Shown here piece by piece: positions 1 through 8,080 of a stretch of 16,268 bases of DNA; position 1 is the first letter of the stretch; the number at the start of each line of letters is the position of its first letter. The notes beneath the pieces were generated by a model. That model made no database searches. It saw nothing but the letters and a program-made list of their open reading frames with translations, and had not been told where the DNA came from. Both the position numbers and the translations under genes were made by a program. Source of the stretch: an uncultured Prevotella sp. (GTDB taxonomy: Bacteria; Bacteroidota; Bacteroidia; Bacteroidales; Bacteroidaceae); NCBI GenBank assembly GCA_905210845.1, contig CAJLYG010000052.1, positions 1 through 16,268 of the forward strand, in the 5' to 3' direction.

Positions 1-326
1 GGGCGCACGCCATCGTGTATGCCCACGACGCCTTCCGCGTCATCGGGAATGGCGGCAAGCCCGTTTTTGGAAGAGGCAAAGCGAGTGTCCCCTCCATCTA
101 CTACCTCATGCGGGATGTCGAAATGGTATTCCTCGCACAATTGTTTCCAAGTGTCTTGCTGGTCATGGGGCAGGACCACGATCATGCCCATGTTGGGGTC
201 ATACTCATGGAAGCGGGTCATCGTGTGCATCAAGATCGGTTTCCCGCCGATTGTCATAAACTGTTTCGGGATGTCTGATCCCATGCGAAGTCCCTTGCCT
301 CCAGCAACAATAATCACATAGTCCAT
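1..326 (-). CDS. ispD: 2-C-methyl-D-erythritol 4-phosphate cytidylyltransferase, N-terminal part (cut by window edge)
   Basis: IspD transfers CMP from CTP to methylerythritol phosphate, the third step of the MEP route to isoprenoid precursors, in the cytosol. Only the first 108 residues are in the window; the frame stays open to base 1. The start is the ATG at 326-324, preceded by AGGAAG as a ribosome binding site. The N-terminus reads [17 protein letters not shown] (residues 7-23), the CTP-binding glycine-rich loop with the conserved Arg and Lys of the family. GGKPILMHT follows, then [11 protein letters not shown] near residues 79-89, and HDGVR at the visible end, the metal/CTP-binding HDGxRP motif of IspD. 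It lies 31 bases behind the DJ-1 family gene on the same strand and is probably co-transcribed with it. Family assignment is firm; nothing can be said about the C-terminal half. Confidence 0.95.
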   Translation of the reverse strand, partial: MDYVIIVAGGKGLRMGSDIPKQFMTIGGKPILMHTMTRFHEYDPNMGMIVVLPHDQQDTWKQLCEEYHFDIPHEVVDGGDTRFASSKNGLAAIPDDAEGVVGIHDGVR

Positions 327-357
327 CGTCTTCCTGTTAGATGTTGAACAATCGTGG

Positions 358-924
358 TTACTCTTCCCCGATGAGGTGCAGGAACTGCATCTTGTGCATC
401 AGCTCCCGTACGGGCTCATCCCCAATAAAGAAGGAGAGAATCTTGTAGGCATAAGGGAAAGAGGCTGCTGGGCCCTCACCCGTGATGATCGTTCCGTCGA
501 CGGTAAAGAGTTCATGCGTATATTCCGCACCGGTCAGGTACTTCTGAAAACCCGGTGAGCAAGTGGCTTTCTTCCCGTTGAGGATACCCAGACTGCCCAA
601 TACCATGGGGGCTGCACAGATGGCTCCGATCCTCTTCCCTTGCTGGTAATGCTCTAAGAGTGCTTTACGAACACCCTCGTGGGCATTCAGGTTGGTAGAG
701 CCTGGCATGCCACCAGGAAGCATCAGCATGTCTGCGTCACTCAGGTCGGCATCCTCGAAAAGCAAGTCTGCCATCACGGTGACGCCATGCGATGACTCTA
801 CCTTTAAAGATCCTGTCACACTCACAGTCTGGATGTCTACGCCTCCTCTGCGGAGAATGTCTACCGGTGCCAATCCTTCAACTTCCTCGAAGCCATTGGC
901 GAGAAATTCATATACTTTTGCCAT
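358..924 (-). CDS. DJ-1/PfpI (ThiJ/YajL) family protein
   Basis: A 188-residue protein of the usual DJ-1/YajL length. The family adopts a flavodoxin-like fold with an oxidisable cysteine on a nucleophile elbow; members have been linked to glyoxalase or deglycase activity, redox protection and chaperone roles. The family's residues are visible: the acidic cluster GFEEVEG (residues 11-17, Glu16 matching DJ-1 Glu18), LPGGMPGS (69-76), and the elbow [11 protein letters not shown] (100-110) with Cys103 as nucleophile. A second cysteine, Cys122, is near GKKATCSPG, as is common in YajL-like proteins. No signal peptide is seen, so it should be cytosolic. It is the first gene of a leftward unit with ispD and is divergent from nadK. 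The exact substrate cannot be read from the sequence. The name yajL would be plausible, but orthology is not proven. Confidence 0.93.
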   Translation of the reverse strand: MAKVYEFLANGFEEVEGLAPVDILRRGGVDIQTVSVTGSLKVESSHGVTVMADLLFEDADLSDADMLMLPGGMPGSTNLNAHEGVRKALLEHYQQGKRIGAICAAPMVLGSLGILNGKKATCSPGFQKYLTGAEYTHELFTVDGTIITGEGPAASFPYAYKILSFFIGDEPVRELMHKMQFLHLIGEE

Positions 925-953
925 AACTTTAAGCGGTTATCAATAATTTTCCT

Positions 954-985
954 TATATTTGCAACTAAATTCACCTGCAAATATA
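954..985. promoter_or_regulatory. Divergent promoter region with mirrored -7 boxes (perfect 10-bp inverted repeat)
   Basis: Between the DJ-1 gene (start 924) and nadK (start 1034), TATATTTGCA (954-963) and TGCAAATATA (976-985) form a perfect 10-bp inverted repeat with a 12-base spacer. Read rightward, 954-961 fits the Bacteroidota -7 consensus TAnnTTTG; read leftward, 985-978 fits it equally. The rightward box would start transcription near 965-968 toward nadK, and the leftward one near 971-974 toward the DJ-1/ispD pair, so the two start sites face each other inside the repeat. The -33 elements are weak: TTTAAG at 928-933 for the rightward promoter and no clear TTG for the leftward one. Assignment as promoters is inference from the consensus; the repeat itself is directly visible. 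Confidence 0.6.
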
Positions 986-1033
986 CAAAATGTTTGGCAC
1001 ATGGCGGAATTTGTCATCTAAAAAGAATGAATC

Positions 1034-1924
1034 ATGGCATTATCGAAGTTGCGTTTTGCCATTTTTGGCAATGAATACCAGCCCAAGAAATCGGCTTCTA
1101 TCAGCAGTCTGTTGGATTATCTCAATGAAAAAGGAGCTGAAATCTATATCGAAAGGATCTTTTATGACTTCCTTGCCTATGCCCAGAACCTGAAGGTTCA
1201 GGCGACAGGGGTGTTTGATGACTATAATTTTGATGTCGATTATGTGATCTCCATGGGTGGGGATGGAACCTTCCTGAAGGCAGCCAGTAAGGTAGGTGCT
1301 AAGAATATCCCGATCATGGGAATCAACATGGGGCGACTGGGCTTCCTGGCGGATGTCCTGCCGAATGAGATTCCGGATGCCCTCGATGCCATCTATGAGG
1401 GAAAGTTCAAGGTTGAGGAACATAGTGTGATCCGGATCGAGGCAGACGGGGAACCTATTGAGGGCAATCCTTTTGCCTTGAATGACATTGCCATCCTGAA
1501 AAGAGACAATGCCTCGATGATTTCTATCCACACTTCGATTAATGATGAATACTTGGTAACCTATCAGGCGGATGGCTTGATCGTGACGACCCCTACAGGA
1601 AGTACGGCATACAGTTTGTCCAACGGTGGCCCGATCATGGTGCCCCAGTCGGGTATCCTCTGCCTGACGCCTGTTGCTCCCCATAGCCTGAATATCCGTC
1701 CGATCGTCATCAAGGATGATTCCGTGATCACGCTCACCGTAGAAAGTCGCTCGCATAATTTCCTCGCGGCCATAGATGGTCGGTCGGAGAAGCTGAGAGA
1801 AGGAACGAAGGTGACCATTCGAAAGGCACCTTATACCATTAAGATCGTCAAGCGCTTGGGACAACGCTATTTTTCTACGCTTCGTGAAAAGATGATGTGG
1901 GGGGCTGATCAGCGTCAGGAATGA
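1034..1924 (+). CDS. nadK: NAD kinase
   Basis: Phosphorylates NAD+ at the adenosine 2'-OH with ATP to give NADP+, the only route to NADP, in the cytosol. At 296 residues it has normal bacterial length. Diagnostic motifs: MGGDGTFLKAA (residues 74-84, with the GGDGT phosphate-binding loop and catalytic Asp), NMGRLGFL (98-105), the NAD-binding ND pair (150-151), and TPTGSTAYSLSNGGPI (186-201). The start is the ATG at 1034, which gives the typical short lead-in KLRFAIFGN; the leader has only a weak ribosome binding site. Its TGA overlaps the ATG of the following ABC exporter in an ATGA, so the two are translationally coupled, which is unusual company for this housekeeping gene. Transcription probably starts from the divergent promoter near 954-961. 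Confidence 0.97.
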   Translation: MALSKLRFAIFGNEYQPKKSASISSLLDYLNEKGAEIYIERIFYDFLAYAQNLKVQATGVFDDYNFDVDYVISMGGDGTFLKAASKVGAKNIPIMGINMGRLGFLADVLPNEIPDALDAIYEGKFKVEEHSVIRIEADGEPIEGNPFALNDIAILKRDNASMISIHTSINDEYLVTYQADGLIVTTPTGSTAYSLSNGGPIMVPQSGILCLTPVAPHSLNIRPIVIKDDSVITLTVESRSHNFLAAIDGRSEKLREGTKVTIRKAPYTIKIVKRLGQRYFSTLREKMMWGADQRQE

Positions 1925-3675
1925 AAGTAAAGGAAATCTTTAAGATACAGGACAGTAGTTATTCCGCGAAGACCATCCTGAGATGGCTTTGGCGAGCATG
2001 GCGTGGGAATAGGTTCCAGGCTGTGTTGAATGCAGTGATCGGGCTGCTCATGGTGGTCGTCAGCCTGGCACAGGTGCGGGCCGTACAACATGCCATCGAC
2101 GTGGCGGCAGGTTCGGCAAAGGGAAGTATCTATGGAGCGGTAGCCCTAATGGGCATCCTGATCCTCTGTGATTATGCGTTGAACATCTCCAATATCTGGG
2201 TGAAAAACATCTTAGGGATCAAGGCACAGAATAGGATGCAGCAGCAGATGCTCGACCGTATCCTCCGCTCGGAGTGGAACGGAAAAGACAAGAAACATTC
2301 TGGAGATATCCTGAACCGTTTGGAAACAGACGTGAACAACGTGGTAGGCTTCCTGACGGAAACAATTCCGAGCACACTGTCCGTTCTCGCCCTGTTCTTT
2401 GGGGCATTCTGTTATTTGTTCTCGATGGATAAGGTCCTGGCCCTGATCACAGTCGCTATCTTGCCGTTGTTCATTGGTTTTAGTAAGATCTATATCGGGC
2501 AGATGCGGCAGTTGACCCGTCAGGTGAGGAACTCCGACAGTAAGATTCAAAGTATCTTACAGGAAACCGTGCAGAATAAAATGCTGATTAAGACCTTGGA
2601 GGGCGATGACGTGATGATTAACAGGCTCGGGGATACCCAGAGTGAACTGCGTCATCGGGTAGTGAAGCGTACTGCCTTCAGTGTTTTCTCCAACTTGACC
2701 GTTAACTTCGGGTTCGCATTGGGTTACCTGATCGCTTTTCTCTGGGCGGCCTTGCGGATGTCACAGCATACGCTGACCTTCGGGGGCATGACGGCTTTCC
2801 TTCAATTGGTCAACCGGATCCAAGGTCCGGCGCGCAATCTGACCAAGTTAATACCCGCCTTCGTCTCTGTCTTCACGGCTTCTGAAAGGTTGATGGAGCT
2901 GGAGGAAGACCCCTTGGAGGAACAAGGAGAACCCGTGGATATGGGCCCTTCCTGTGGCGTACGGCTGAAGGATGTGTCCTATGCCTATGACCAAGCAGAA
3001 GGAAATGTCATCGACCATCTTACCTTCGACTTCAAGCCCGGTACCTGTACGGCAATCTTAGGGGAGACAGGAGCGGGGAAGACGACACTGGTGCGCTTGC
3101 TGCTCTCCCTCATCCATCCTCAGAAAGGGAAAATAGAGATTTACAATCAACGGGAATCCAAGGTCCTGACCCCTCTGATGCGATGCAACTTCGTGTATGT
3201 CCCCCAAGGGAATACCTTATTAAGTGGTACCATCAGGGATAACCTCCGCTTAGGAAAGCTCAATGCGACTGAAGACGAGATGAACGAAGCGTTGAGGCTG
3301 AGTTGTGCCGATTTCGTTTTCGACCTGCCCCAGGGATTGGACTCTTTATGTACAGAGCATGGGGGAGGACTCAGTGAAGGACAGGCTCAAAGGATCAGTA
3401 TCGCCAGGGCTTTGCTCCGCAACCGTAGCATCATGCTCTTCGATGAGGCAACCAGTGCCTTAGACCTGGAGACGGAACAGCATCTGTTGCAGAACATCTT
3501 GGAGCATCATCAGAAAACTGTGATCTTTATTACCCATCGCCCTGCGGTGGTGGAGTATTGTGACCAAACACTTAAAATAGAGAAAATGGAGGCATGCCAT
3601 TTTCATGACCCTGCAACTTTTCATACATTAAATCCGTCTATAAAGCATGATGATACATTTAAAGGACATAAATAA
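1921..3675 (+). CDS. ABC exporter, fused transmembrane and ATP-binding domains
   Basis: A 584-residue half-transporter of the type IV (B-family) exporter fold: an N-terminal membrane domain of about six helices (residues 33-52, 71-90, 150-165, 172-190, 255-275 and around 285-300) and a C-terminal ATPase from about 345. The ATPase carries Walker A GETGAGKTT (381-389), Q-loop VPQG (Gln429), signature LSEGQ (484-488, Glu in place of the second Gly of LSGGQ), Walker B IMLFDEATS with catalytic Glu509, and H-loop His539. All catalytic residues are present, so a homodimer could work. The substrate cannot be inferred; the family exports lipids, drugs or peptides. Its ATG overlaps the nadK stop by 4 bases, and its 3' end overlaps the next gene by 26. 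No peptidase C39 domain precedes the membrane part. Confidence 0.93.
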   Translation: MKVKEIFKIQDSSYSAKTILRWLWRAWRGNRFQAVLNAVIGLLMVVVSLAQVRAVQHAIDVAAGSAKGSIYGAVALMGILILCDYALNISNIWVKNILGIKAQNRMQQQMLDRILRSEWNGKDKKHSGDILNRLETDVNNVVGFLTETIPSTLSVLALFFGAFCYLFSMDKVLALITVAILPLFIGFSKIYIGQMRQLTRQVRNSDSKIQSILQETVQNKMLIKTLEGDDVMINRLGDTQSELRHRVVKRTAFSVFSNLTVNFGFALGYLIAFLWAALRMSQHTLTFGGMTAFLQLVNRIQGPARNLTKLIPAFVSVFTASERLMELEEDPLEEQGEPVDMGPSCGVRLKDVSYAYDQAEGNVIDHLTFDFKPGTCTAILGETGAGKTTLVRLLLSLIHPQKGKIEIYNQRESKVLTPLMRCNFVYVPQGNTLLSGTIRDNLRLGKLNATEDEMNEALRLSCADFVFDLPQGLDSLCTEHGGGLSEGQAQRISIARALLRNRSIMLFDEATSALDLETEQHLLQNILEHHQKTVIFITHRPAVVEYCDQTLKIEKMEACHFHDPATFHTLNPSIKHDDTFKGHK

Positions 3676-4369
3676 GACCTATTTCGGAGCCCAGCCCCTC
3701 CATGTCCTCAAGGGAGTCAACCTTGATATTGAAGAGGGAGAGTTCGTTTCTATCATGGGGGCATCTGGTTCCGGCAAGTCTACCTTATTGAATATCTTGG
3801 GTATCCTTGACAATTACGATAGTGGGGAATATTATTTGGCAGGAAAGTTAATCAAAGGACTTTCCGAGACAAAGGCAGCTGAATATCGTAACCACATGAT
3901 TGGCTTCGTTTTCCAAAGCTTCAACCTGATCGGCTTCAAGACCGCGGTAGAGAATATAGAACTGCCTTTATTCTACCAGGGCGTTGGCAGGAGGAAGCGC
4001 CATCAGATGGCAATGGAATACTTGGACAAGATGGACCTGCTCGACTGGGCACAGCATTATCCCAATGAGATGAGTGGTGGGCAAAAGCAAAGGGTAGCCA
4101 TCGCCAGGGCCTTGATCACGAACCCAGATATTATCCTTGCCGATGAGCCTACCGGTGCCTTGGATTCCAAGACCAGCGTAGAGGTGATGGAACTCTTGAA
4201 GAAGCTGAATGAGGAAGAGCATAAGACCATCGTTGTGGTAACTCATGAGAGTGGAGTGGCCAATGAGACCAATAAGATCATTCATATCAAGGATGGGGTG
4301 ATTGGCAAGATTGAGCTGAATCTTGACCATAAAGCAAGTCCTTTTGGGGTAAACGGTGTCATGAAATAA
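3650..4369 (+). CDS. MacB/LolD-type ABC transporter ATP-binding protein
   Basis: A free-standing ATPase of the MacB/LolD family, which drives mechanotransmission-type (type VII) ABC systems at the inner membrane. Two ATGs lie in tandem at 3647 and 3650; the second gives the usual family start MIHLKDINKTYF and is preferred (239 residues). Numbered from 3647: Walker A GASGSGKST (38-46), Q-loop Gln90 in FVFQSFNL, signature MSGGQKQR (142-149), Walker B IILADEPTGALD (162-173) and H-loop His200. ADEPTGALD is the hallmark of this family. It starts 26 bases inside the preceding exporter gene and lies 23 bases ahead of the first FtsX-domain permease, so it is the engine of the two permeases and the adaptor that follow. 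The substrate is unknown. Confidence 0.95.
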   Translation: MIHLKDINKTYFGAQPLHVLKGVNLDIEEGEFVSIMGASGSGKSTLLNILGILDNYDSGEYYLAGKLIKGLSETKAAEYRNHMIGFVFQSFNLIGFKTAVENIELPLFYQGVGRRKRHQMAMEYLDKMDLLDWAQHYPNEMSGGQKQRVAIARALITNPDIILADEPTGALDSKTSVEVMELLKKLNEEEHKTIVVVTHESGVANETNKIIHIKDGVIGKIELNLDHKASPFGVNGVMK

Positions 4370-4392
4370 AAAACAGAGACAACATCAAAGAG

Positions 4393-5652
4393 ATGAGAGA
4401 CGTATTAGAGGAAATATGGCAGACATCCAAGCGGAATAAGTTGCGTACAGCACTGACCGGCTTTGCCGTAGCATGGGGTATCTTCATGATAATCTTCCTG
4501 CTCGGTGCCGGGAATGGACTGATCAATGCCCAATTGCAGAGCTTCGACCGTTTCGTGGATAATTCCATGATGATCTTCGGTGGACAGACCTCTAAGACTT
4601 ATAACGGGCTTTCAGAAGGCAGGCCGATTACCTTGAACAATGCGGATGTCGCCGCGACACAGCATAATTTCAAGGCAAACGTGGAAGATGTAGGGGCACA
4701 GCTCCAACAAGCGGGACAGACGGTTAGTCTCGACCAGAACTACGTAAACAGCACTCTCTATGGGGTCTATCCCAATGAGACAAGTATCAACAAAATCAAA
4801 ATGATGTACGGAAGGTTTGTCAACCAAATCGACTTCAACCAAAGAAGAAAGGTGTTGGTTGTCAGTGATACACAGGCTAAAGAACTATATACTGGCGATA
4901 TCCGGATGTTGATCGGCAAGTATGTCAAGGCTGGGAATATCGCCTTTGAGGTGGTGGGTATCTATCAGGATGACAAGACAAGCCAGGGGAACACCATGTA
5001 CACCGCTTTCAGCACCCTCCAGACGATGTTTGGAATGGGGGATAACGCAGGCAATATTGAGTTTACCTTCCATGGACTTAAGACCGAGGAGGACAATGAT
5101 GCCTTTGAGAAGACCTACCGGGCTCTCCTGAACAGGAACCACCAGGCAGATCCCTCGGACGAGAACTCAATCTGGATCTGGAACCGTTTCACTCAGGCCA
5201 TGCAGATGGACAAGGGCATCAGCATTATTCGCACCGCCTTGTGGGTCATAGGACTCTTTACGTTGCTAAGTGGCATTGTGGGCGTGAGCAATATCATGCT
5301 GATTACAGTCAAGGAACGAACCCGGGAGTTCGGCATTCGGAAAGCCATCGGAGCCAAGCCTTTGTCGATTCTCCGCCTGATCATCGTGGAGAGCGTGATC
5401 ATCACTACTTTCTTCGGATATATTGGCATGATCTTAGGTATCGCTGCCAATCAATATATGGACATTACCTTAGGACATAAGGTCATGGATATCGGGATCG
5501 CACAGTTCTCCATGTTTGTCAATCCTACCGTGGGATTAGACGTATGCGTGGAGGCAACACTTGTCATGATCATCGCTGGAACACTGGCAGGGCTGGTCCC
5601 AGCCCGGAAGGCAGCCCGTATCCGACCGATTGAAGCATTGAACGCAGAATGA
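4393..5652 (+). CDS. MacB-type ABC transporter permease (FtsX domain), first of a tandem pair
   Basis: A 419-residue inner-membrane permease without an ATPase domain. The N-terminal cytosolic helix (KRNKLRTALTGFAVAWGIF, residues 13-31) runs into the first membrane span (about 21-40). A large periplasmic MacB core domain (about 45-270) follows, then the FtsX domain with three spans near 281-305, 330-355 and 388-405. The coupling loop ERTREFGIRKAIGAKP (308-323) is the MacB/FtsX signature that contacts the ATPase, and the C-terminus PARKAARIRPIEALNAE is typical. AAAGAG precedes the ATG as a weak ribosome binding site. Its TGA overlaps the start of the second permease in an ATGA. The layout fits a split MacB in which ATPase and permease are separate polypeptides, as is common in Bacteroidota. 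Confidence 0.94.
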   Translation: MRDVLEEIWQTSKRNKLRTALTGFAVAWGIFMIIFLLGAGNGLINAQLQSFDRFVDNSMMIFGGQTSKTYNGLSEGRPITLNNADVAATQHNFKANVEDVGAQLQQAGQTVSLDQNYVNSTLYGVYPNETSINKIKMMYGRFVNQIDFNQRRKVLVVSDTQAKELYTGDIRMLIGKYVKAGNIAFEVVGIYQDDKTSQGNTMYTAFSTLQTMFGMGDNAGNIEFTFHGLKTEEDNDAFEKTYRALLNRNHQADPSDENSIWIWNRFTQAMQMDKGISIIRTALWVIGLFTLLSGIVGVSNIMLITVKERTREFGIRKAIGAKPLSILRLIIVESVIITTFFGYIGMILGIAANQYMDITLGHKVMDIGIAQFSMFVNPTVGLDVCVEATLVMIIAGTLAGLVPARKAARIRPIEALNAE

Positions 5653-6893
5653 AATTCGATTTAGATACATATCGTGAGATCTTAGATACGCTGACCCGTA
5701 ATAAGGCGCGTTCCCTCCTGACCGGCTTTGGCGTGTTTTGGGGAATCTTCATGCTGATGGTGCTGTTGGGTGGAGGACAGGGCATGAAGGAAAAACTATC
5801 CAATAACTTCGAAGGTTTTGCCACGAACAGTGGTATCATCTGGGAGAATGTAACCAGCAAGCCTTACAAGGGATTCCGGAAAGGGCGCAGTTGGTGTATG
5901 GATTACAGCGATGTCGGCAGGTTGAAGGAGCAAATGCCTGAACTGGAAGTCGTGACACCGATGATCAGCCATTGGGGAGCCATGGCTGTGTACGGGGATA
6001 AGAAAAGCTCTTGCAACGTCAAGGGACTGGAACCCATCTATACGAAGGTAGAGGCGCCAAAACTGTATTACGGCAGGTATCTGAACGACATGGACATGAA
6101 CCAGCACCGAAAGGTTTGTGTATTAGGAAAGAAGGTGTATAAGGCCCTGTTCCCGAAGGGCGGGAATCCTTGTGGACAGCGCATCAGGATCGACTCTACC
6201 TATTATGATGTGGTAGGAGTCGATTATAACGGGGGAAACATGAACATTAACGGTAGTGCGGATGAGGCAATTGCCATCCCTTTAACCCTCATGCAACAGG
6301 CTTATAACATGGGCGACTCTGTACAAATGATCTGTGTCACGGCCCGTCCGGGATATAAGATCAGTGCTTTGTCACCCAAGATGAGGGCTGTCATTGCCAG
6401 GGGGCATTTCATCGAACCAACGGATGAGAAGGCCATACCTATCCTCAATACGGAGGTGATGTTCTCAATGATGGACAATCTCTTTCAAGGGGTTAACTTC
6501 CTCATCCTCATGGTGGGCATAGGCACCTTGCTCGCAGGCGCTATCGGCGTATCCAACATTATGATGGTGACGGTGAGGGAACGTACCACGGAGATAGGGA
6601 TCCGGCGCGCCATCGGGGCAACTCCGAAGATGATCCTTTCGCAGATTGTGACCGAGAGCGTAGTCTTGACTGCGGTCGCGGGCATGAGTGGGATTCTCTT
6701 TGGAATCCTTATCTTACAGATGATCCAAATGGGAAATACCACGGATGGGATCGTTGATGCCCATTATCAGGTGAAGTTTTGGACAGCCATCGGGGCTTTG
6801 GTCTTGTTGATGGTTCTTGGGATCTTGGCCGGTCTGGCCCCAGCCATCAGGGCGATGCGGATCAAGCCGGTAGATGCGATGAGAGATGAGTAG
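5649..6893 (+). CDS. MacB-type ABC transporter permease (FtsX domain), second of a tandem pair
   Basis: A 414-residue permease with the same plan as its upstream neighbour: an N-terminal helix with RNKARSLLTGFGVFWGIFML (residues 17-36), a periplasmic domain (about 50-275), three C-terminal spans (about 283-305, 335-358, 380-400), and the coupling loop ERTTEIGIRRAIGATP (311-326). The shared NK-R-LTGF-V-WGIFM pattern near both N-termini and the matching coupling loops show that the two permeases are paralogues from an old duplication; the periplasmic parts have diverged strongly. It starts in the ATGA shared with the first permease, so the pair is probably made in equal amounts and assembles as a heterodimer on the one ATPase. 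The adaptor start lies 36 bases downstream. The substrate is not evident. Confidence 0.94.
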   Translation: MKFDLDTYREILDTLTRNKARSLLTGFGVFWGIFMLMVLLGGGQGMKEKLSNNFEGFATNSGIIWENVTSKPYKGFRKGRSWCMDYSDVGRLKEQMPELEVVTPMISHWGAMAVYGDKKSSCNVKGLEPIYTKVEAPKLYYGRYLNDMDMNQHRKVCVLGKKVYKALFPKGGNPCGQRIRIDSTYYDVVGVDYNGGNMNINGSADEAIAIPLTLMQQAYNMGDSVQMICVTARPGYKISALSPKMRAVIARGHFIEPTDEKAIPILNTEVMFSMMDNLFQGVNFLILMVGIGTLLAGAIGVSNIMMVTVRERTTEIGIRRAIGATPKMILSQIVTESVVLTAVAGMSGILFGILILQMIQMGNTTDGIVDAHYQVKFWTAIGALVLLMVLGILAGLAPAIRAMRIKPVDAMRDE

Positions 6894-6929
6894 AAGATAT
6901 ACTTGTTCAATGTGCTAATTATCAGAATT

Positions 6930-8054
6930 ATGAAGAGATATTTTAAAATGGTCCTGGCACTGGTTGTAGTGCTCGTTTTTGTCGGAACCTTTGTGTTCTT
7001 GTGGGTTCAGTCACAGCCTAAGCCTGTGACGTACAATGAGTTTACCCCGAAGGTCATGGATATCAGGAAAACGACCATCGTAACGGGTAAGATCGAACCG
7101 CGTAATGAGGTTAATGTGAAACCTCAGATCAGTGGCATTATCACGGAGATCCTGAAGGAAGCCGGTCAGACTGTCCAGGCTGGGGAAGTGATCGCTAAGG
7201 TGAAGGTCATCCCAGACATGAGTTCCCTGACGGCTGCACAGGCTCGCCTGCGCCTTGCCAATGTGAACGTGAAGCAAGCTATGGTAGACTATCAGCGTGA
7301 GAAGGTCCTGTATGACAAGGGATTGGTTTCTGCAGACGAATATGATAAGATCGCCCAAACCTTGCGGCAAAGTCGCGAAGAGGTGCAGGCCGCTACGGAC
7401 AACTTAGAGACCGTGAAGAACGGTGTGTCTCGTGCGAACGCGAGCATGAGCTCTACCTTGATTCGCTCCACGGTGACAGGACTGATCCTTGACGTACCTG
7501 TGAAAGTGGGAAACACGGTCATCCTTTCCAATACCTTCAATGACGGAACGACGATTGCGACCGTGGCGAACATGAATGACCTGATCTTCCGTGGGAATAT
7601 CGATGAGACGGAAGTGGGTAAGTTGGTAGTGGGCATGCCGATGAAGATTACGATTGGGGCCTTGCAGGATGAGCATTTGGAAGCTTCCTTGGAGTATATC
7701 TCCCCTAAAGCGACAGAGAGCAATGGGGCCAATCAGTTTGAGATCAAGGCTGCTGTCCACGTAAAGGACGTCAAGCAGTTGCGCAGTGGATACAGTGCCA
7801 ATGCCGAAATCGTCCTGGCTCAGGCAAACCAGGTTCTTACTGTCCCTGAGAGTGCCATTGAATTTAGTGGAAACGACTCTTATGTGTATGTGGTGAAAGG
7901 CACCGGTGACCAGAAGACTTACGAGAAACGGAAGGTTAAGACAGGGCTCAGTGATGGGATTAATATACAGATCGTCAGTGGACTGACCAAGAAGGAGAAG
8001 GTCCGTGGCCCCAAGATCGTCACCGATAAGCCAGATTCTTCGGATGATGCGTAG
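6930..8054 (+). CDS. MacA/HlyD-type periplasmic adaptor (membrane fusion protein)
   Basis: The periplasmic adaptor that links the MacB-type permeases to an outer-membrane TolC-like channel. An ATG at 6903 is in frame, but the ATG at 6930 is preferred: it begins MKRYFKMVLALVVVLVF, a basic end plus one membrane anchor (residues 8-25), and gives 374 residues. Barrel-sandwich (lipoyl-like) halves lie at about 58-92 (VNVKPQISGIITEILKEAGQ, then GEVIAKV) and 178-205 (RSTVTGLILDVPVKVGNTV). Between them is an alpha-helical hairpin (about 97-165, rich in Ala, Gln, Glu and Lys). A beta-barrel and membrane-proximal domain follow (about 215-360, with TVPESAIEF), then a charged tail ending DSSDDA. No TolC-family gene follows in the window, so the outer-membrane partner must come from elsewhere. 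A name such as macA is descriptive only. Confidence 0.93.
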   Translation: MKRYFKMVLALVVVLVFVGTFVFLWVQSQPKPVTYNEFTPKVMDIRKTTIVTGKIEPRNEVNVKPQISGIITEILKEAGQTVQAGEVIAKVKVIPDMSSLTAAQARLRLANVNVKQAMVDYQREKVLYDKGLVSADEYDKIAQTLRQSREEVQAATDNLETVKNGVSRANASMSSTLIRSTVTGLILDVPVKVGNTVILSNTFNDGTTIATVANMNDLIFRGNIDETEVGKLVVGMPMKITIGALQDEHLEASLEYISPKATESNGANQFEIKAAVHVKDVKQLRSGYSANAEIVLAQANQVLTVPESAIEFSGNDSYVYVVKGTGDQKTYEKRKVKTGLSDGINIQIVSGLTKKEKVRGPKIVTDKPDSSDDA

Positions 8055-8062
8055 TCGATAAA

Positions 8063-8080
8063 TTACCATAAACATGGTAT
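8063..8080 (+). promoter_or_regulatory. Candidate NarL-type operator upstream of the response regulator gene
   Basis: TTACCATAAACATGGTAT is an inverted repeat: TACCAT (8064-8069) and ATGGTA (8074-8079) separated by four bases, or TACCATA/CATGGTA heptamers separated by two. The same 18-mer with only the three central bases changed occurs before pstS (11735-11718), in the same orientation relative to its gene. Inverted heptamers two bases apart (7-2-7) are the known site layout of NarL-family regulators, and a NarL/LuxR-type gene starts 58 bases downstream, so autoregulation is a reasonable inference. A second, mutually exclusive hairpin (GGTAT 8076-8080 with ATACC 8086-8090) shares the right arm. 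Confidence 0.55.

Noticed and set aside
1040..1864. Long open frame (274 codons) antisense to nadK
   Set aside because: No recognisable protein features; composition is that of a reverse-frame shadow of nadK, whose motifs are complete on the other strand.
3121..3675. LSEGQ signature as a sign of a degenerate ATPase site in the ABC exporter
   Set aside because: Walker A, Walker B Glu509 and the H-loop His539 are intact, and Glu at this signature position occurs in working ABC exporters, so it is only noted in the gene entry.
6903..6929. Upstream ATG for the adaptor gene
   Set aside because: It would put nine mostly hydrophobic residues before the MKRYFK start; the basic end plus membrane anchor from 6930 is the usual form.
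7404..8075. Minus-strand open frame of 223 codons opposite the adaptor gene
   Set aside because: Shadow frame with no domain features, opposite a complete adaptor protein.
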